Assembly (NCBI GenBank): GCA_030549335.1
Contig: JAUKPH010000023.1
Location: 1,550,001 to 1,614,000, forward strand
DNA: 64,000 bases
Source: Pontederia crassipes
Lineage: Eukaryota; Streptophyta; Magnoliopsida; Commelinales; Pontederiaceae
Reading direction: 5' to 3'
The position numbers were made by a program, and so were the translations under genes. Shown here in pieces: positions 46,830 through 59,012 of this stretch. Each line of letters starts with the position of its first letter. The first letter of the stretch is position 1. Under the pieces are notes generated by a model that made no database searches, had not been told where the DNA came from, and saw only the letters and a list, made by a program, of their open reading frames with translations.

Positions 46830-48375
46830 CAACCAAACTTTTCTCTCAATATTGTAAGCTGCTACATGCTCTTTAAGTTGCAATTGGTCTTCAAATGCTT
46901 CTTGAGGTGACAATGGAGGTATATTTTCTCCCATCTCTGCAATATTTATAATTGTTGGTAGCACCATCATGTGTCACACATCGATCATGTTGCCATGGTT
47001 GTCCCAAAAGGAAATGAACAACATGCATTGAAACCACATCACATAATACTTCATCACTAAATCTTCCAATTTTAAATGATACAAGCGCTTGTTTTGTCAC
47101 TTTGACTTCTCCACCAACTTGAAGGTAGGTAGTCCCAACTTCTCCACCATGTAATGACTACCAAGATTGACACAACTTCCACTATCAATAATCAATCCAC
47201 AACTTCTGTCCATAACATAAAAATGCACATAGATAAGATCTTCTCATTCATTTCCTCTTCTTCAATTTGAACACGTCTATGCTTTCTCCATTTTTTAATA
47301 TAGGCTTGTAGTTGTGCAATTTGCAAATCTACCTGATGAATTCAATAATAATAATTTTAGTAATCATATTTTCACGACATTGAAATTGTTGTGTCATGAC
47401 CTTCATCATTTTTGTCTGATGAATTTCTTAGTTTACATGATTATGCTTTTTGTCCTTTCCTATTGACATTGTAGGAAATTTATGCAGCAAAAGTTAGTAG
47501 TAAAAATAATATCACTACCTCACATGGTAACACTCGTATTTTTATCTCAACTCTATTATGCTTTTCCCTGAATTATACTTACCACTCGGCATTTTTCCTC
47601 TCTTGAACCCTCGAACAAGTTATAGGAAAACTAATACAAATCAATACAAAGGTAATGTGTGATTGAATCAATTTAATTTATCAACATGACTGCAAGATCA
47701 AAATAATACTTGAAGTTGAATTGGGAATAGAACTAAAAAAAAGTTGTCAAATAAGGATAGATATCAAAGGTTCACAAATGGAATTAAATCAAAGATCGCC
47801 CTTTCTTGCGTCAAATTATTCTAATCTCAAAAATTTCTTTTGCACTTGGTTGTAGCAATAATTCCTTTCATTTTTTTTTCTTTCTTATTCCCTCTTCCGT
47901 TTGAATCCTTGCTTCAGTTTTCTTTTCGATATTTTCTAGATTTTTTTTACTATTCTTCTCTTCCTCCTTTCTTGCGCTTTCCTTTTCCGTTCTTTTTTTT
48001 TATATTTTAATCAGTTTTTTTCTAAAACTATAGCAGACTTTGAAGAATAAATAAGGATGACGATGATGGTTTGAAGAACAAATAAGAGCAAATAAGGAAG
48101 ATGGCTAGGATTTGAAGAACAAATAAGCAAATTTTTTTGTGGGTTTGTTTTTCAAAATTGTAGCATTGAAGAATATAAGGATGACGGCTAGAGTTTGAAT
48201 AACAAATAAAACAAATATGGAAGACATTTAGGATTTGAAGAACAAATAAGAAGATTTATTTGTGGTCTTTTTTAGAAACTCAAATACGGGATACATGAAA
48301 TAATGGAAAATAACTAGAAAATTGAATATAAATGCAAATTTGATACCAACTGATACAATACTCAAGAACGATGCT
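46830..48375 (-). mobile_element. Ty3/Gypsy gag-protease relic, fossil
   Basis: The minus-strand reading around 46,900-47,230 contains IDSGSCVNLGSHYMVEKLGL (aspartic protease core, DSG) and VVSMHVVHFLLGQPWQHDR, then VTHDGATNNYKY. This is the usual pepsin-like region of Gypsy polyproteins. From 47,500 to 48,340 is degenerate leader- or gag-side sequence, with a TTGGTATCA primer-site motif on the minus strand at about 48,343-48,351. Heavily broken. Confidence 0.7.
48035..48265 (+). repeat. Short tandem-like repeats
   Basis: At least four copies of (GG)ATTTGAAGAACAAATAAG or close variants, mixed with AGGATGACG..G. No coding meaning seen. Confidence 0.55.
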
Positions 48376-49757
48376 TGATGCATGCAAAATATAACATATA
48401 TTTAGCCATGCATTTAAGCTCATTTCAAAACATTTTGTAATAGCATGTATCATTTTATGAGCTTATTTACATTAATTTTACAAAAACTAAATCTACTCAA
48501 GCAAGAAAAGTGAATTACAAAGCCAATGGAGAAAACCGCGCTCAAATCAGAGTGAAAACGAAGTCAGAAAGTGAAAAACAAATCGCACTATAATGGGCTG
48601 TGAAACAGCGCCGTGAAACTCAATTTCAGCCGCTAAAATATGTTTTCTTTGGACGGAAAGTTGCCTCAAGTCACGACCGTGCATATTTTCTACACTACTT
48701 GTTGAAGCCCGGATTCGAGTTTTGGATGAATTTTTGAAAGATTTTCAAGTCCACAAGGATTCCTACTCATATTATATGATCCCAAGATGATTTGGAAACA
48801 CATTATAACCCAAATTTCGGAGTTTGACAAGGTTAAAATTTCAGAACTAAATTAACTCCGAATTTATCTTATTTTACATAGAAAAGGTTTTTGATTCTTC
48901 TCCAAACACATGGAAACTCAAACTCCTATAAATAGAGGCCTTCTATAGCTAGAAGAGATCATGTTAAGGCCTACAACCAAAGCTTTCAAGCCAAGAACAA
49001 AGGAGAATTTCTGATGGGCAAAAGAGAAAACTTCTGCGTGGTAGACTCATGCGAGGATTGCTTAGTCTTTTTATCATTGCTTCTGAAGTGTACTCTTTGT
49101 TCTACATATTGTTGGGATGATATTTTATATTTTCATATTTAATCTATCTATCTTTGCACCCAGAATTATTAGTTTTCATTTTATCGTTTAGTTTTAGTCG
49201 CAAGGGTTTAATGTATGAGCAATTTTTTATTTCTAATTAATCAAATAATTAGTTTAGTTTTTATGAACATGGTTGCCATGCTTAACGCTTTCCTTCAGAA
49301 TTTAAAGATTTCTAGGATGATTATTGACTGTGTAGTATAATCAATCCTTAATTCATAATTTTTTGTTCGAATTGATTTTTAACGTTTATGTTGAAGCAAT
49401 ACATGTCATAATCTAATAGATTCCGTGCGAAATATTAGATTGTGCGGTCTGCATAATTCACCCATGCGGGTGATTAAGTAGTTTAAGGATTACAACATAT
49501 TGCATCTTAATTTCAATATAACTAAGGATATATCCGTGCGAAATATTTTCATATTATTATTGTCTTAAGATAGTTAATTTACCCATGCGGAAAATCATAT
49601 CTTTAGTGTCCTTAATCCGTCTAAAAACTTAAAAATTAAATCTAAACTTCATGCTTAAGGACCTACTTGATTTCATAGAAAATTACAGATTGTTCCCATC
49701 ATTATAGCTCATCTTAAGGACTACACATCATTAATTTTAGTCATTATATCTTAATGG
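48376..49757 (+). repeat. LTR-like sequence, probably solo or truncated Gypsy LTR
   Basis: It begins TGATGCATGCAAAAT, like the LTR at 45430, and has a plus-strand TATA box (CCTATAAATAGAGG, near 48,928). The right end is uncertain; I place it where CACTA-type repeats start. Its 5' flank ATGCT was not found directly after any CA end, so no duplication supports it. Around 49,430-49,570 the phrases CCGTGCGAAATATT and CCCATGCGG recur. Confidence 0.5.
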
Positions 49758-50130
49758 CATTGCAATAGAGCCAACAAGGGTGGAGACGCTACTAGCGCCA
49801 ATGGTAGATGCTATCTCGACATTACAAAGACGCTGATGTCTGGTTGGGGTAGTAGACAGACGTCGCTAAGGAGACGCTAAAGTGGCGTGACAAAAGAGGC
49901 GCTACTCCGACGTTGAAGAGACACCGACATTATGCGTTAGTTGAAACTATTTTGGCGCTTTTGTGAGGCCAACATCATGTTTGTTGTGTCGCCAATGAGA
50001 CGCTAACGTGACACGAGATGTCAACATGAAGGAGATGTTAAAGTGATGCTAAGCATGATATATTTAATATAGAGTCGACTATGTGGGCGACGCTAGGGTG
50101 ACTCTATGAAGGCGCTAATTGCAGATTTGT
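49758..50130 (-). repeat. CACTA-4 subterminal repeats
   Basis: Repeated GACGCTA / GGCGCTA / AGACGCTAA on both strands, about fifteen copies in 370 bp, the same motif as at the CACTA-1 right end. Confidence 0.75.
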
Positions 50131-50339
50131 TTGACCCATTACATCCACATTTTTTCCCATCTCACACCATAAAATTATATAATGCATATAAATACATTGA
50201 TATTCATCATAAGCATAATATGAAAGCGTCACAAACACAATATTGAAGATAAGAATATGAAAAGTAATAAACTGAACTAACAAACTATACGTATATCTAA
50301 TAATAAGTCTATAAGTAACAAAAGTATAGTTTCTATCCA

Positions 50340-52650
50340 TGGTTTATTTCTATCCTAGGTTTGGGAGTTATTGTTATCATTCTAGATGTTTGATCCCAAA
50401 GTGCTCAGTCCATGGCCTCACGGGGACTGATTTTGCGTCGGGATCAATCCCTAAATCGCCTGCAATAGCGGAGCCAACTGTTGTGACACCTGCTTCAATA
50501 GTTGCGTCATATCAGGTGCAGTGGATGAGCTCAAAGCAGATGGGCTGCATGCATATCCTCCGCTCCTCCTAGGTAGCTGAGCGGTTGCGCCAAGGCCATG
50601 CAAGTATCCTCCTCGTGTCGTGTCGGCCACCTCCTCCCAAACAGTAGGGTCCTCTATGAAATAAAAAAATTATACAATCATATAATATATAAATTATATA
50701 TCAATAAATACATAAATTAAATACATGAATCCCTTCCAAGAAACATTACCTGGTTGCTGAGTACTCGGATCATCTCCGTACTTTTCAGCCATTTTCGCAT
50801 TATACTCATCCAAAAAAAATTGTGCATTTAAAAAATAGTGCACTAACGTCAACAACCAAGTGAGCATGTAATGAGACTTACCAGAAGTCTACGAGCAGTG
50901 GGCGTGACCAAGTCGTTGGTCTTCCGGCTCTTATGCGTGGCCTCGTAGACCACGCGAAAGTCCACAAGACCGCCTTGTTTCTCCTCCTACAATAAAGTTT
51001 CAAATTTTATAAAATAAGTATAAGTTAAAAGTTTGATTAATTAAATTTGTATGTAAATTATCATGCACCGTCAATGCTCTTCAAATCGCATCGATCCCCT
51101 TGTGTGGATGTGGGCCTCGAGTTTCGAAAGTCAGTTAGCTCTTGTCTTTTCCGACTTCCTTTACCATCATTCATCCGTCCTTTATGAACATCAAATACTT
51201 AGACTTTCAAAAAATATAAATTTAATAAAATAATTTAAAAGTAAACATACTTACCACTTCCTACATAAGGACTCCCAAAACCGAGCGCCTAATATGCCTT
51301 GGGCATCTTTGTATGCCCACTCCAAAGTGAGGCCAGCGGACGTGACGACCTTGTGAAACTCGTACAATCAATTTTCGGAGGCGTTTCGCAGCCACCTCCT
51401 CAAAAGCTCTCCAGATCGTCCCTAAACTAAGATCTAGATGAAACTAATTTGCCTCCTACACAATATGTTAAAACTTAGTAATTTAAAAATAATATAAAAC
51501 AAATTATGTAATCCAAATAGAAGATCATACCGTAAACGCTCGAAAGATGTCATCCCGCACTTGAATTGGAACATCTTTCCACAATCCTGCGCCTTCTGAC
51601 AAGTGGAAAAGAACAAGAGCACTAACATCTCGCACGGTACTAGCGAGTATGAAAGTGGTCCTGCAAATTACAAAGAAGAATTAATTTTCAATGATAACCA
51701 AAATTATAATAAAATTTCTACAACTTATTTAACTTTCGGTCAAGAAAAATTATTCACGGTGAGCACCCATTATCGTGTAATCTCTCTTCATCTGTCGAAG
51801 AGGAATCATCATTTGGTACTGCTAGGGTAGGTTGAGAAGGTCCAACGTCATCTACGGGCCCTACAAAAAATACAACATAAATCATTAGTGTCATACCAAA
51901 GTTAAACTAGTGATAATTGATATTTGTACAGTAATGTTCTCAACTCGAGTGATGTCTATCGCTGCATGATCCGTGGCAGTCCGCTCGAAACAATGTGACA
52001 AGCCGGGTGCTTGTGCTATCGGTGGCGTAGCAACTGACATTACTAAAAAATGATTAATGTCATTAATTAAGAAATATAATGTCAATAATAATAAATATAT
52101 CACCTGGGGTAAGATGCCATTCGCCAGCGCTAGAATGTGGTGAAGCATCCGGTAATCTCGACGGTGGCAGTGGCATAGCAACTGTCATCATAAAACAATA
52201 TATAAAATTTGCCTCATGTTTAAATTTATGGAATATACAGAAAATAATCTGGTGTGACATGCTGATCGTTGTCGTGCGATCGAGACATCCCGACTATGTG
52301 CCCCATCGACGGTGGAGCAATTATCATAAGAACAAAATATTTAGAAGACTTTATCGCCTACTATGTATCACCTACTATGTGACACGTACCTAGAGTGATG
52401 TGTGGTGCCGACCCGCCAATGAATCGCCTACTATGTGATGATCCAGCTACATGCCCTATCAGCGGCGGAGCAACTGACATTATTAAAAAATAAATGTAAC
52501 TATTATAATCAACTAGAAATAAGAAACTGACAATAAATCTTGAATACCTAGTGGTCGTGATGGTTCACTCATCTAGAGGGAACACATAGAAGAGCGAGAT
52601 GACCTAGATGCTCGGCCTCTAGTAACTATGACTGAAAGAAAGTACCAATC
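50340..52650 (-). pseudogene. CACTA-4 TnpA-like gene relic
   Basis: The minus-strand copy of the gene at 18,900-21,125. Its last exon (about 50,420-50,655) contains EDPTVWEEVADTTRGGYLHGLG on the minus strand, and its first exon near 52,640 reads VTRGRASRSSRSS. Intermediate exons around 50,900-51,640 and 51,760-52,450 match those of CACTA-1 with the same AT-rich introns. No open frame spans the whole gene, so it is likely a pseudogene. Which CACTA-encoded protein it equals beyond 'TnpA-like' cannot be said. Confidence 0.7.
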
Positions 52651-52713
52651 ATGTCTCATTATCGGTAATCATATATAACTAAAAAAAATAACAAGCTTGT
52701 GCCATTAGAAGAA

Positions 52714-54356
52714 CTACGGGATTCGTTCGCTTGTTTCGTATTCCGATTCATTTTTTTCATCTTCGTCGTCATCGCTATAATCTTGGTTCGAGTCATCATT
52801 AATGAAATTGTCAAAGTTCACTTCCAAGAGGTCATTTGAATTGAACTCTTCCATTGACTCGGCGTCATCAACCAATTGAATATTCTCAACTCCATTGGCT
52901 ACATCAATCATCTCAGTCACTCGATCTTCTTGATAGTAATCATCCATGGGCACATCGTTGTATACGAATGATGTTTCATTATCATCTACCATTGTTTCTG
53001 CTAAGAATAGTCTACTTCTCACTTTACATGATGGCCACCGTTCATCCTTGGTTCTTTTCAATGGATACTTAGTGTAGTAGACTTGTTGCACTTGTCGTGC
53101 CAATACGAATGGACCCTATGACTGAAGTCTCGATCGAGAGTTAACATCCACCAATTTAAACTTTTGATCAATTCGAACTCCTTTCTTTGGATCGTACCAA
53201 CGACATTTTAGCACCATGACTTTGTTCGATTTTCTCAAATAAGACAATTCTATGGTGTCTTCTATAACACCATAGTAATCAAAGTCATTGTCCCCATACA
53301 TGCTTCCTAGAACACATATGTCGTTATTAACAGTTGAAGTTGTCGGCTATATTCTTCTGTATGAAACCAATATCCATTATCTATGACACCGCAGTAGCTA
53401 AGAACTTGCTTCTTCGGTCCATGACCCAAATTTTGAATTTTTAAATCTATGACTAAGCCATTAATAACCTACAAGAAAAATAACTAAAACTTTATTATAT
53501 GTTACAAACTTAAGTAATAATTACGAGCAATAAAAAAGAATTCTCACTTCACATCTCAACCAATCAACAAAATGTTCGTCTTGTGGTTTCAATAATTCAT
53601 TGTTTGAACTAATGGATTGATTTCTCGCTGTAATTCTTCGAATTTTTTGAATTCATAGTTATCAATTAATGAAATCACATAGCAACAATTAACTTTAAAT
53701 TATATAACATATTAAAATAAATTGTCTTACTCGAGATATGACGTCACTTCGCTACAATTTCAAGGACATTAATTATCAATGTCGTTGAGATCCCTGTCAT
53801 TCAAGACAACTTTGCATCCTATATCAAGAAGCCAACATGGGTACTTGAAGATGGATAAAATATTCATGTTAACTTCTCTTTCACCACCATCATCGTTTCT
53901 TGGAACTTGGGTGTGTCGTGATTGTATGTGTGGCTCAAAGTACTTTGAAGTGAAGTTTGACACCTTCAATCTTCGCCTTCCTTTTCAAATATAACATGCA
54001 CCTTTTGAACGGATACATCCATCGATATTGAACTGGACCCACAACTTTTGTTTGATGTGGAAGATAAACAATCAAGTGCTCCATCACATCAAAGAAAGAA
54101 GGTGGAAATATCTTCTCAGCCTTGCACACGGTAATCACAATAGAAGCCTCTAATCGTTGGATGTCTTCCTCTCGAACGATGGATGTACAAAGCTCTTTAA
54201 AGAACATAGATAACTCTATTAAAACTTCCAAGATGGCCTTTGGGAAAAGTTCTTTAAAGGCAATTGGAAGCAGCCTTTGCATAAAAATATGACAATCATG
54301 ACTCTTCATCCCATGTATCAGTCGAGGTGCTCCGTATGAAAATATTCCACCTATAC
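52714..54356 (-). pseudogene. CACTA-4 TnpD-type transposase, C-terminal half
   Basis: Minus strand. From the upstream end: DUF4218-type sequence (GMKSHDCHIFMQRLLPIAFK, FFKELCTSIVREEDIQRLEA, KIFPPSFFDVMEHLIVYLPH, GPVQYRWMYPFKR) at 53,935-54,320; a linker with QSRHTQVPRNDDGGEREVNM near 53,800-53,950; DUF4216 (YYGVIEDTIELSYLRKSNKV, KFKLVDVNSRSRLQS) at 53,116-53,470; and an acidic tail (NDSNQDYSDDDEDEKNESEY) ending at 52,714. Introns lie between these. The order and motifs are those of the CACTA transposase C-terminus, and the tail is better kept here than in CACTA-1. The catalytic part is missing. Confidence 0.82.
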
Positions 54357-54372
54357 TGTAATACCTGGACTT
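54357..54372 (+). other. Short tract before Tork-2, possible LTR start
   Basis: CTGTAATACCTGGACT does not belong to the CACTA gene and resembles the TGTAATRCC start of chromovirus LTRs. The sequence after Tork-2 (59525 on) would be its continuation. Tentative. Confidence 0.3.
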
Positions 54373-54377
54373 GAACC

Positions 54378-54935
54378 TGATGGGAAAATCCGAGAACAGG
54401 GAGAGAAGATCACAGAGAGATTGCAGAAAAATAGAGGAGACACACGAATTTACCCAGGTTCACCCTTGAGATGAGGGCTACGTCCTGCAAAGAGGTTCCA
54501 CTATATCGTTTAGGTTTACAGCCGCCACTCAGATTACATCTAAAAATAAGCTATAAATAGCCTCTCCAAACATATTCAAAACCCGAACAAAACAGAGAAA
54601 AAACCTAATCCGAACTACACGGGCCGGCTAAACAAAAGCCCAAAACCTATCTAGGCTTCGGGGGCGCTGCCGTAATACTGGCCATAATCCGAACTACACG
54701 AGCCCGAACTGGCCCTAATCCTGGCCCTAATACTGGCCATAATACTGGCCCTAATACTGGCCCTAATCCTGCATTTCGAGCGGGACCGTCGTCGGGGGTC
54801 GGGGCCCCCTGAACCCCCTCTTTCGTTCGTACGCCAGCAATACTGTTAATTGGGTAATACTCAGATCCCCTAAGCTCACGTGGGCGAACCCGGTGTGAGA
54901 AACAAGGAGCCCTGAAGTATTCACCAACTCTAACA
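54378..54935 (-). repeat. Tork-2 3' LTR
   Basis: On the minus strand it starts TGTTAGAGTTGGTGAA and ends CCCATCA. It follows the polypurine tract CCAAGTGGGAGAA (54936-54948 on the minus strand). It contains a 12-bp minisatellite absent from the other LTR (54,708-54,768). Confidence 0.9.
54708..54768 (-). repeat. 12-bp minisatellite in one Tork-2 LTR
   Basis: Five units of CTGGCCCTAATA or close variants in a row, plus a related unit near 54,677. The right LTR has a single CTGGCCCTAATC at the equivalent upstream place and CCCCCGCCCGCTCACCGG where the array sits here. Confidence 0.75.
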
Positions 54936-54949
54936 TTCTCCCACTTGGT

Positions 54950-56750
54950 GGATACTTCACACCAATGAAAGCCTTGCCAGCAACATTCTTCTTCAATCCG
55001 ACAGCAGTAGAGCACCACTCAAACTTTACACCTGTAACTGCTTTAGTCAGAAAATCAGAACTATTCTCTGTTGTATCAACCTTTTCAAGTTGAACCTCTT
55101 TCTTTTCCACCTTTTTCCGAATAAAGTGGTATTGAATGTCAATATGCTTTGTGCGTGAGTGAAATGCAGGATTCTTAGCTAACTGAATAGCACCTTGATT
55201 ATCACATCTCACATCTATAGCACCTTGCTCAAATCCGAGCTCCAAGCACAACCGTCGTAGCCATATGGCCTCTTTTGCAGCATGAGTAAGAGCCATATAT
55301 TCTGCTTCTGTAGAAGAAAGTGCTACCACGCTTTGTCTCTTACTCATCCAACTTAGTGCAGCCCCAAATAATGTAAAAATATATCCGCTAGTGGACCGTC
55401 TACTATCAATGTCTCCACCCCAATCAGCATCTACATGGCCCACAATATCATGCATCTTTCCTTTCCTTGTACCTTCAAAACACAACGAAAAATTTGAAGT
55501 TCCACGAAGGTACCTGAAAACTCTCTTGATAGCATTCCAATGTTCTCTGCCTGGGTTAGACATATATCGACTCAAGACTCCCACTGCTTGGGCTATATCT
55601 GGACGCGTGCACACCATGGCATACATCAAGCTGCCCACTGCACTTGCATATGGCACACGATCCATCTCTTCGGCTTCTTCATCCGTCTTCGGGCATTGCT
55701 CTGCAGAAAGTTTGGATCCTAGAGACATAGGAGTACTCACTGGCTTGCAGTCCGACATGTTAAATTTCTTCAACACTTCTTTTATGTACTTCTCCTGTCC
55801 TAGCCACAACTTTCGCTTCTGACGATCCCTTCTAATCTGCATACCCAAAATAAAATTCGCTGGTCCCAAGTCTTTCATCTCAAACTTCTTGGCCAACAAA
55901 CTTTTCACTGAAATCACCATCTTCATATTGTTTCCAATCAACAACATGTCATCCACATACAGTGTAAGAATGACAAACTGATCTCCAACTCTCTTCACAT
56001 AAACACAATGATCTGAATCTGAACGTACAAACTTGAGTTCGAGCATGTACGTATCAAACTTCTGGTACCACATCCTTGGGGACTGCTTCAATCCATACAG
56101 AGACTTCTTCAATTTGCACACCAGCTTCTCTTTACCTTGAACTTCAAAGCCTTCTGGTTGCCTCATATATATCTCTTCCTCCAAGTTCCCATGAAGGAAT
56201 GCCGTCTTCACATCCATCTGCTCTACCTCAAGATTATATGCTGCTGCCAGAGATAGAACAAATCTGATTGAAATCATTTTCGCCACGGGAGAAAAAATCT
56301 CATCATAGTCGACTCCCTCAACCTGAGAGTACCCTTTAGCTACCAGCCTCGCCTTATACTTCTCTACAGACCCATCCGGTTTCAGCTTTCGCTTGAATAC
56401 TCATTTGCAACCAATTGCCTTTCTATCCTTAGGCAATTGACACAAGCTCCATGTTTCATTCTTGTCATCTGCCATAGCAAGCTCCCACTGATTTGCATCA
56501 TCCATAGACCTTGCATCTTTTACAGAACTAGGTTCTTCTCCGATGATGCTCAAAGCATGAAACGAACTCAGAGCACTAAGAGAGTATCTCAAAGGTGCTC
56601 TTCTTTCTCGTGTCGATCTCCTGAGAACTGGTATGGTAGTACCAATATCTGAGTCTTCATCTGAATCTGCATCTTCAACTTCATTAACCGAGTTCTCTTG
56701 ATCCGGTTCTGTAACAGACTCAACTGAAGTATCTTGTGCATCCACCTCTG
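54950..56750 (-). pseudogene. Tork-2 reverse transcriptase and RNase H, fossil
   Basis: RT motifs: VEQMDVKTAFLHGNLEEEIY, KKSLYGLKQSPRMWYQKFD and the active site LTLYVDDMLLIG. RNase H motifs: HVDADWGGDIDSRRSTSGYI, LSSTEAEYMALTHAAKEAIW and RTKHIDIQYHFIR. The upstream linker is acidic (NEVEDADSDEDSD) and is followed by WELAMADDKNETWSL. The core is very well preserved. Confidence 0.92.
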
Positions 56751-58050
56751 AAGTTTCAGAATCAGAATCTTCTTCAAGCACTACTACTTTCTTAGGTTCA
56801 TCACCTTTTTGAACTTCAACTTGGGAACGTGATTCACGGAAAACAACATCCCTGCTGTAAACAATAGTCCTTGACTTTGGATTCCACAGTTTGTAGCCTT
56901 GATCCCTTCCTTGTATCCGACAAATATGTTCTTTTCAGATTTACTATCAAGCTTACCCCGCTTTTCCTTGGGTATATGAACATATGCGTCACATCCGAAC
57001 ACCCGAACATGAGACAAATTTGGCTTCTTCCCAAACATTGCCTCATAAGGTGTCTGATCCTTCACTGATGAGGTCGGTGAGCGGTTCTTTAGGTAGTTTG
57101 CTGTGGCTACAGCTTCTGCCCAGAATTCTTGCCCCAATTCAGCCCAACTCAGCATACATCTGGCCTTCTCTATGAGTGACCGATTTAACCTTTCAGCTAC
57201 TCCATTCTGTTCAGGTGTATATGGAGTTGTCTTCTGCCTAGCAATACCATTGTCCACGCAGAATTGCTCAAACTTATCTGAACAAAATTCACCTCCATTA
57301 TCTGTACGAAGGACCTTGATCTTGCAGCTCAATTGATTTTCCACCAAAACTTTAAATTCTCGAAACTTATCGAATACATCTGATTTATTCTTGATAAAAT
57401 AAATCCAACTGTATCTCGAAAAATCATCTATAAAAGAAACATAATACCTGGACCCTCCAATAGATGGAGTCGGAGTTGGTCCAAAGACATCACTATGAAT
57501 CAGTTCGAGAATCTTCGTTGCTCTTGAACCTGTGTGTTGAAAACTGACTCGGTTCTATTTTCCATGGAGGCAATGTTCACAGAACCCGAAGCCCACAGAA
57601 CAATCTGGAACTCCTTCTACCATCTGACTTGATGCTATAGTGGAGAGTCCTTTTTCACTGATATGGCCTAATCTCCGATGCCACAACATAGATTTGCTGT
57701 CTTCATCTTCTTTGGCCTCTTCAGAAATAAATCCGCAGCCCACAGATATTGTCTCTCCGAGCAACTTGTACAATGTGCCATAGCGAACCCCTCGCGCAAT
57801 CACAATAGACCCTCTGACCATCTTGCACGAATCCTTGTCGCAACTGAATATAACACCTGAATCTGCCATTGTACCAACAGATAATAAACTCCTGCTCATA
57901 AGTGGTATATGCATGACATTTGATAGAGTCTTCACCATGCCATCATTTATCCTCAGCTTCACTCTGCCACGTCCAATAATCTGAACTGCAGTGTCATCTC
58001 CGAGCATGACATCCCCACCATTATACTCCTCATATTCATAAAACCAGTGT
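56750..58050 (-). pseudogene. Tork-2 protease, GAG-pre-integrase and integrase, fossil
   Basis: It reads VWLIDTGASYHM (protease DTG, at the 58,050 edge), MLGDDTAVQIIGRGRVKLRI, MLWHRRLGHISEKGL, CEHCLHGK (zinc segment), LRTDNGGEFCSDKFEQFC (integrase core aspartate) and YTPEQNGVAERLNRSLIEKA (catalytic glutamate), then RVFGCDAYVHIP. All in order for a Tnt1-94-type Copia element; it has a few breaks. Confidence 0.9.
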
Positions 58051-58965
58051 CATGTGGTATGAAGCACCAGTATCGATGAGCCAGACATCCTTATCTGACT
58101 GTACCATACATGCAGAAGCCACATACATATCTCCTGCCTCAGCCTCCTTTTTGTCCGAGGTTGACTCTGCTTCTTTCTTATGAACCGGCTTGTTTTTGCA
58201 ATCTCGCTTCAGATGGCCCCACTCTTGACATCTCCAGCATTGCACCTTCTTATCTTTACTCTTCGAACGCCCACGAGATTTGGATCTCCCTCTCTGATTT
58301 TGATTCCTTTCTGGTTGCCTTCCTCTGGCCGCCAGCGCCTCTTTACCAGAACTTGCTGATTCCTTTCTTCGTATTTCCTTTGATAACAAGGCAGCACATA
58401 CACTTTTATATGAAAGTTCTTTATCCCCACCACCAATCACGACAATCAGATTGTCCCATAAATCCGGCAGCAAACAGAGCAATGTTATTGCCTTATCATC
58501 ATCTTGAAACTTAACACCGATTGATACAAGTTGACTGATCACCGTGTTAAAGTTATAAAGATGAGTAGAAAATGAGTCACCCTCCTGCATCCGAAGATTG
58601 TATAATTTCTTTCTCAGAAATAACTTGTTAACCAATGACTTACTTTGATATAGGGATTCCAACTTCCTCCACAGATCTCTGGTCGTAGGTTCGCCCATCA
58701 CATTCGTAAGAATTGAATCCGCGAGACACAGCCGAATCAAACCCTTCGCCATTCTATCAATCCGATCCCACTCTTCGATCGCTTTTGGATCTGCCTGACT
58801 GGAGGAGGCCTCGTCCGCGACCTTCGCCACCTCCATGCCTGGTCACTCCTTCTCGATTGCCGTCCAAAGATCTCGATCACAAAGGAGATCATCCATCTTC
58901 ATCTTCCAGAGATCAAACCGTGTTCCATCAAATTTTTCTATCTCGATTCGCGACCCTCCTGACAT
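58050..58965 (-). pseudogene. Tork-2 gag, fossil
   Basis: It opens near 58,963 with MSGGSRIEIEKFDGTRFDLW. The gag body follows (RDLWRKLESLYQSKSLVNKL, MQEGDSFSTHLYNFNTVISQ), then an Arg/Lys/Ser-rich stretch and one CCHC zinc knuckle CWRCQEWGHLKRDC near 58,200-58,240. Confidence 0.9.
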
Positions 58966-58998
58966 CTCGAATAAACCCTAATTCCTTGAACAACCTAA

Positions 58999-59010
58999 GC
59001 TCTGATACCA
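58999..59010 (-). promoter_or_regulatory. Tork-2 primer binding site
   Basis: TGGTATCAGAGC on the minus strand, next to the 5' LTR, complementary to plant initiator tRNA-Met. Confidence 0.85.
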
Positions 59011-59012
59011 AT

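Larger units (their letters stand above)
49758..54356 (-). mobile_element. CACTA-4, minus-strand CACTA copy, 5' part missing
   Basis: It has the same gene order as CACTA-1 on the opposite strand: TnpD (54,356-52,714), TnpA (about 52,650-50,400), subterminal repeats (50,130-49,758). The left end reads CATTGCAATAGAG, a worn version of CACTACAAGAAA, so the boundary is approximate. The sequence stops resembling CACTA just before the Tork-2 insertion. Confidence 0.72.

Noticed and set aside
48371-49830. Solo LTR with ATGCT duplication
   Set aside because: ATGCT occurs near 49,809 but is not preceded by a CA LTR end, so the duplication is not supported.
54708-54768. CCCTAAT repeats as interstitial telomere sequence
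   Set aside because: The unit is 12 bp (CTGGCCCTAATA), not the 7-bp plant telomere repeat, and it is confined to one LTR.
55391-55822. 143-codon plus-strand frame
   Set aside because: Antisense shadow of the Tork-2 RT/RNase H region.
58110-58514. 134-codon plus-strand frame
   Set aside because: Antisense shadow of Tork-2 gag.
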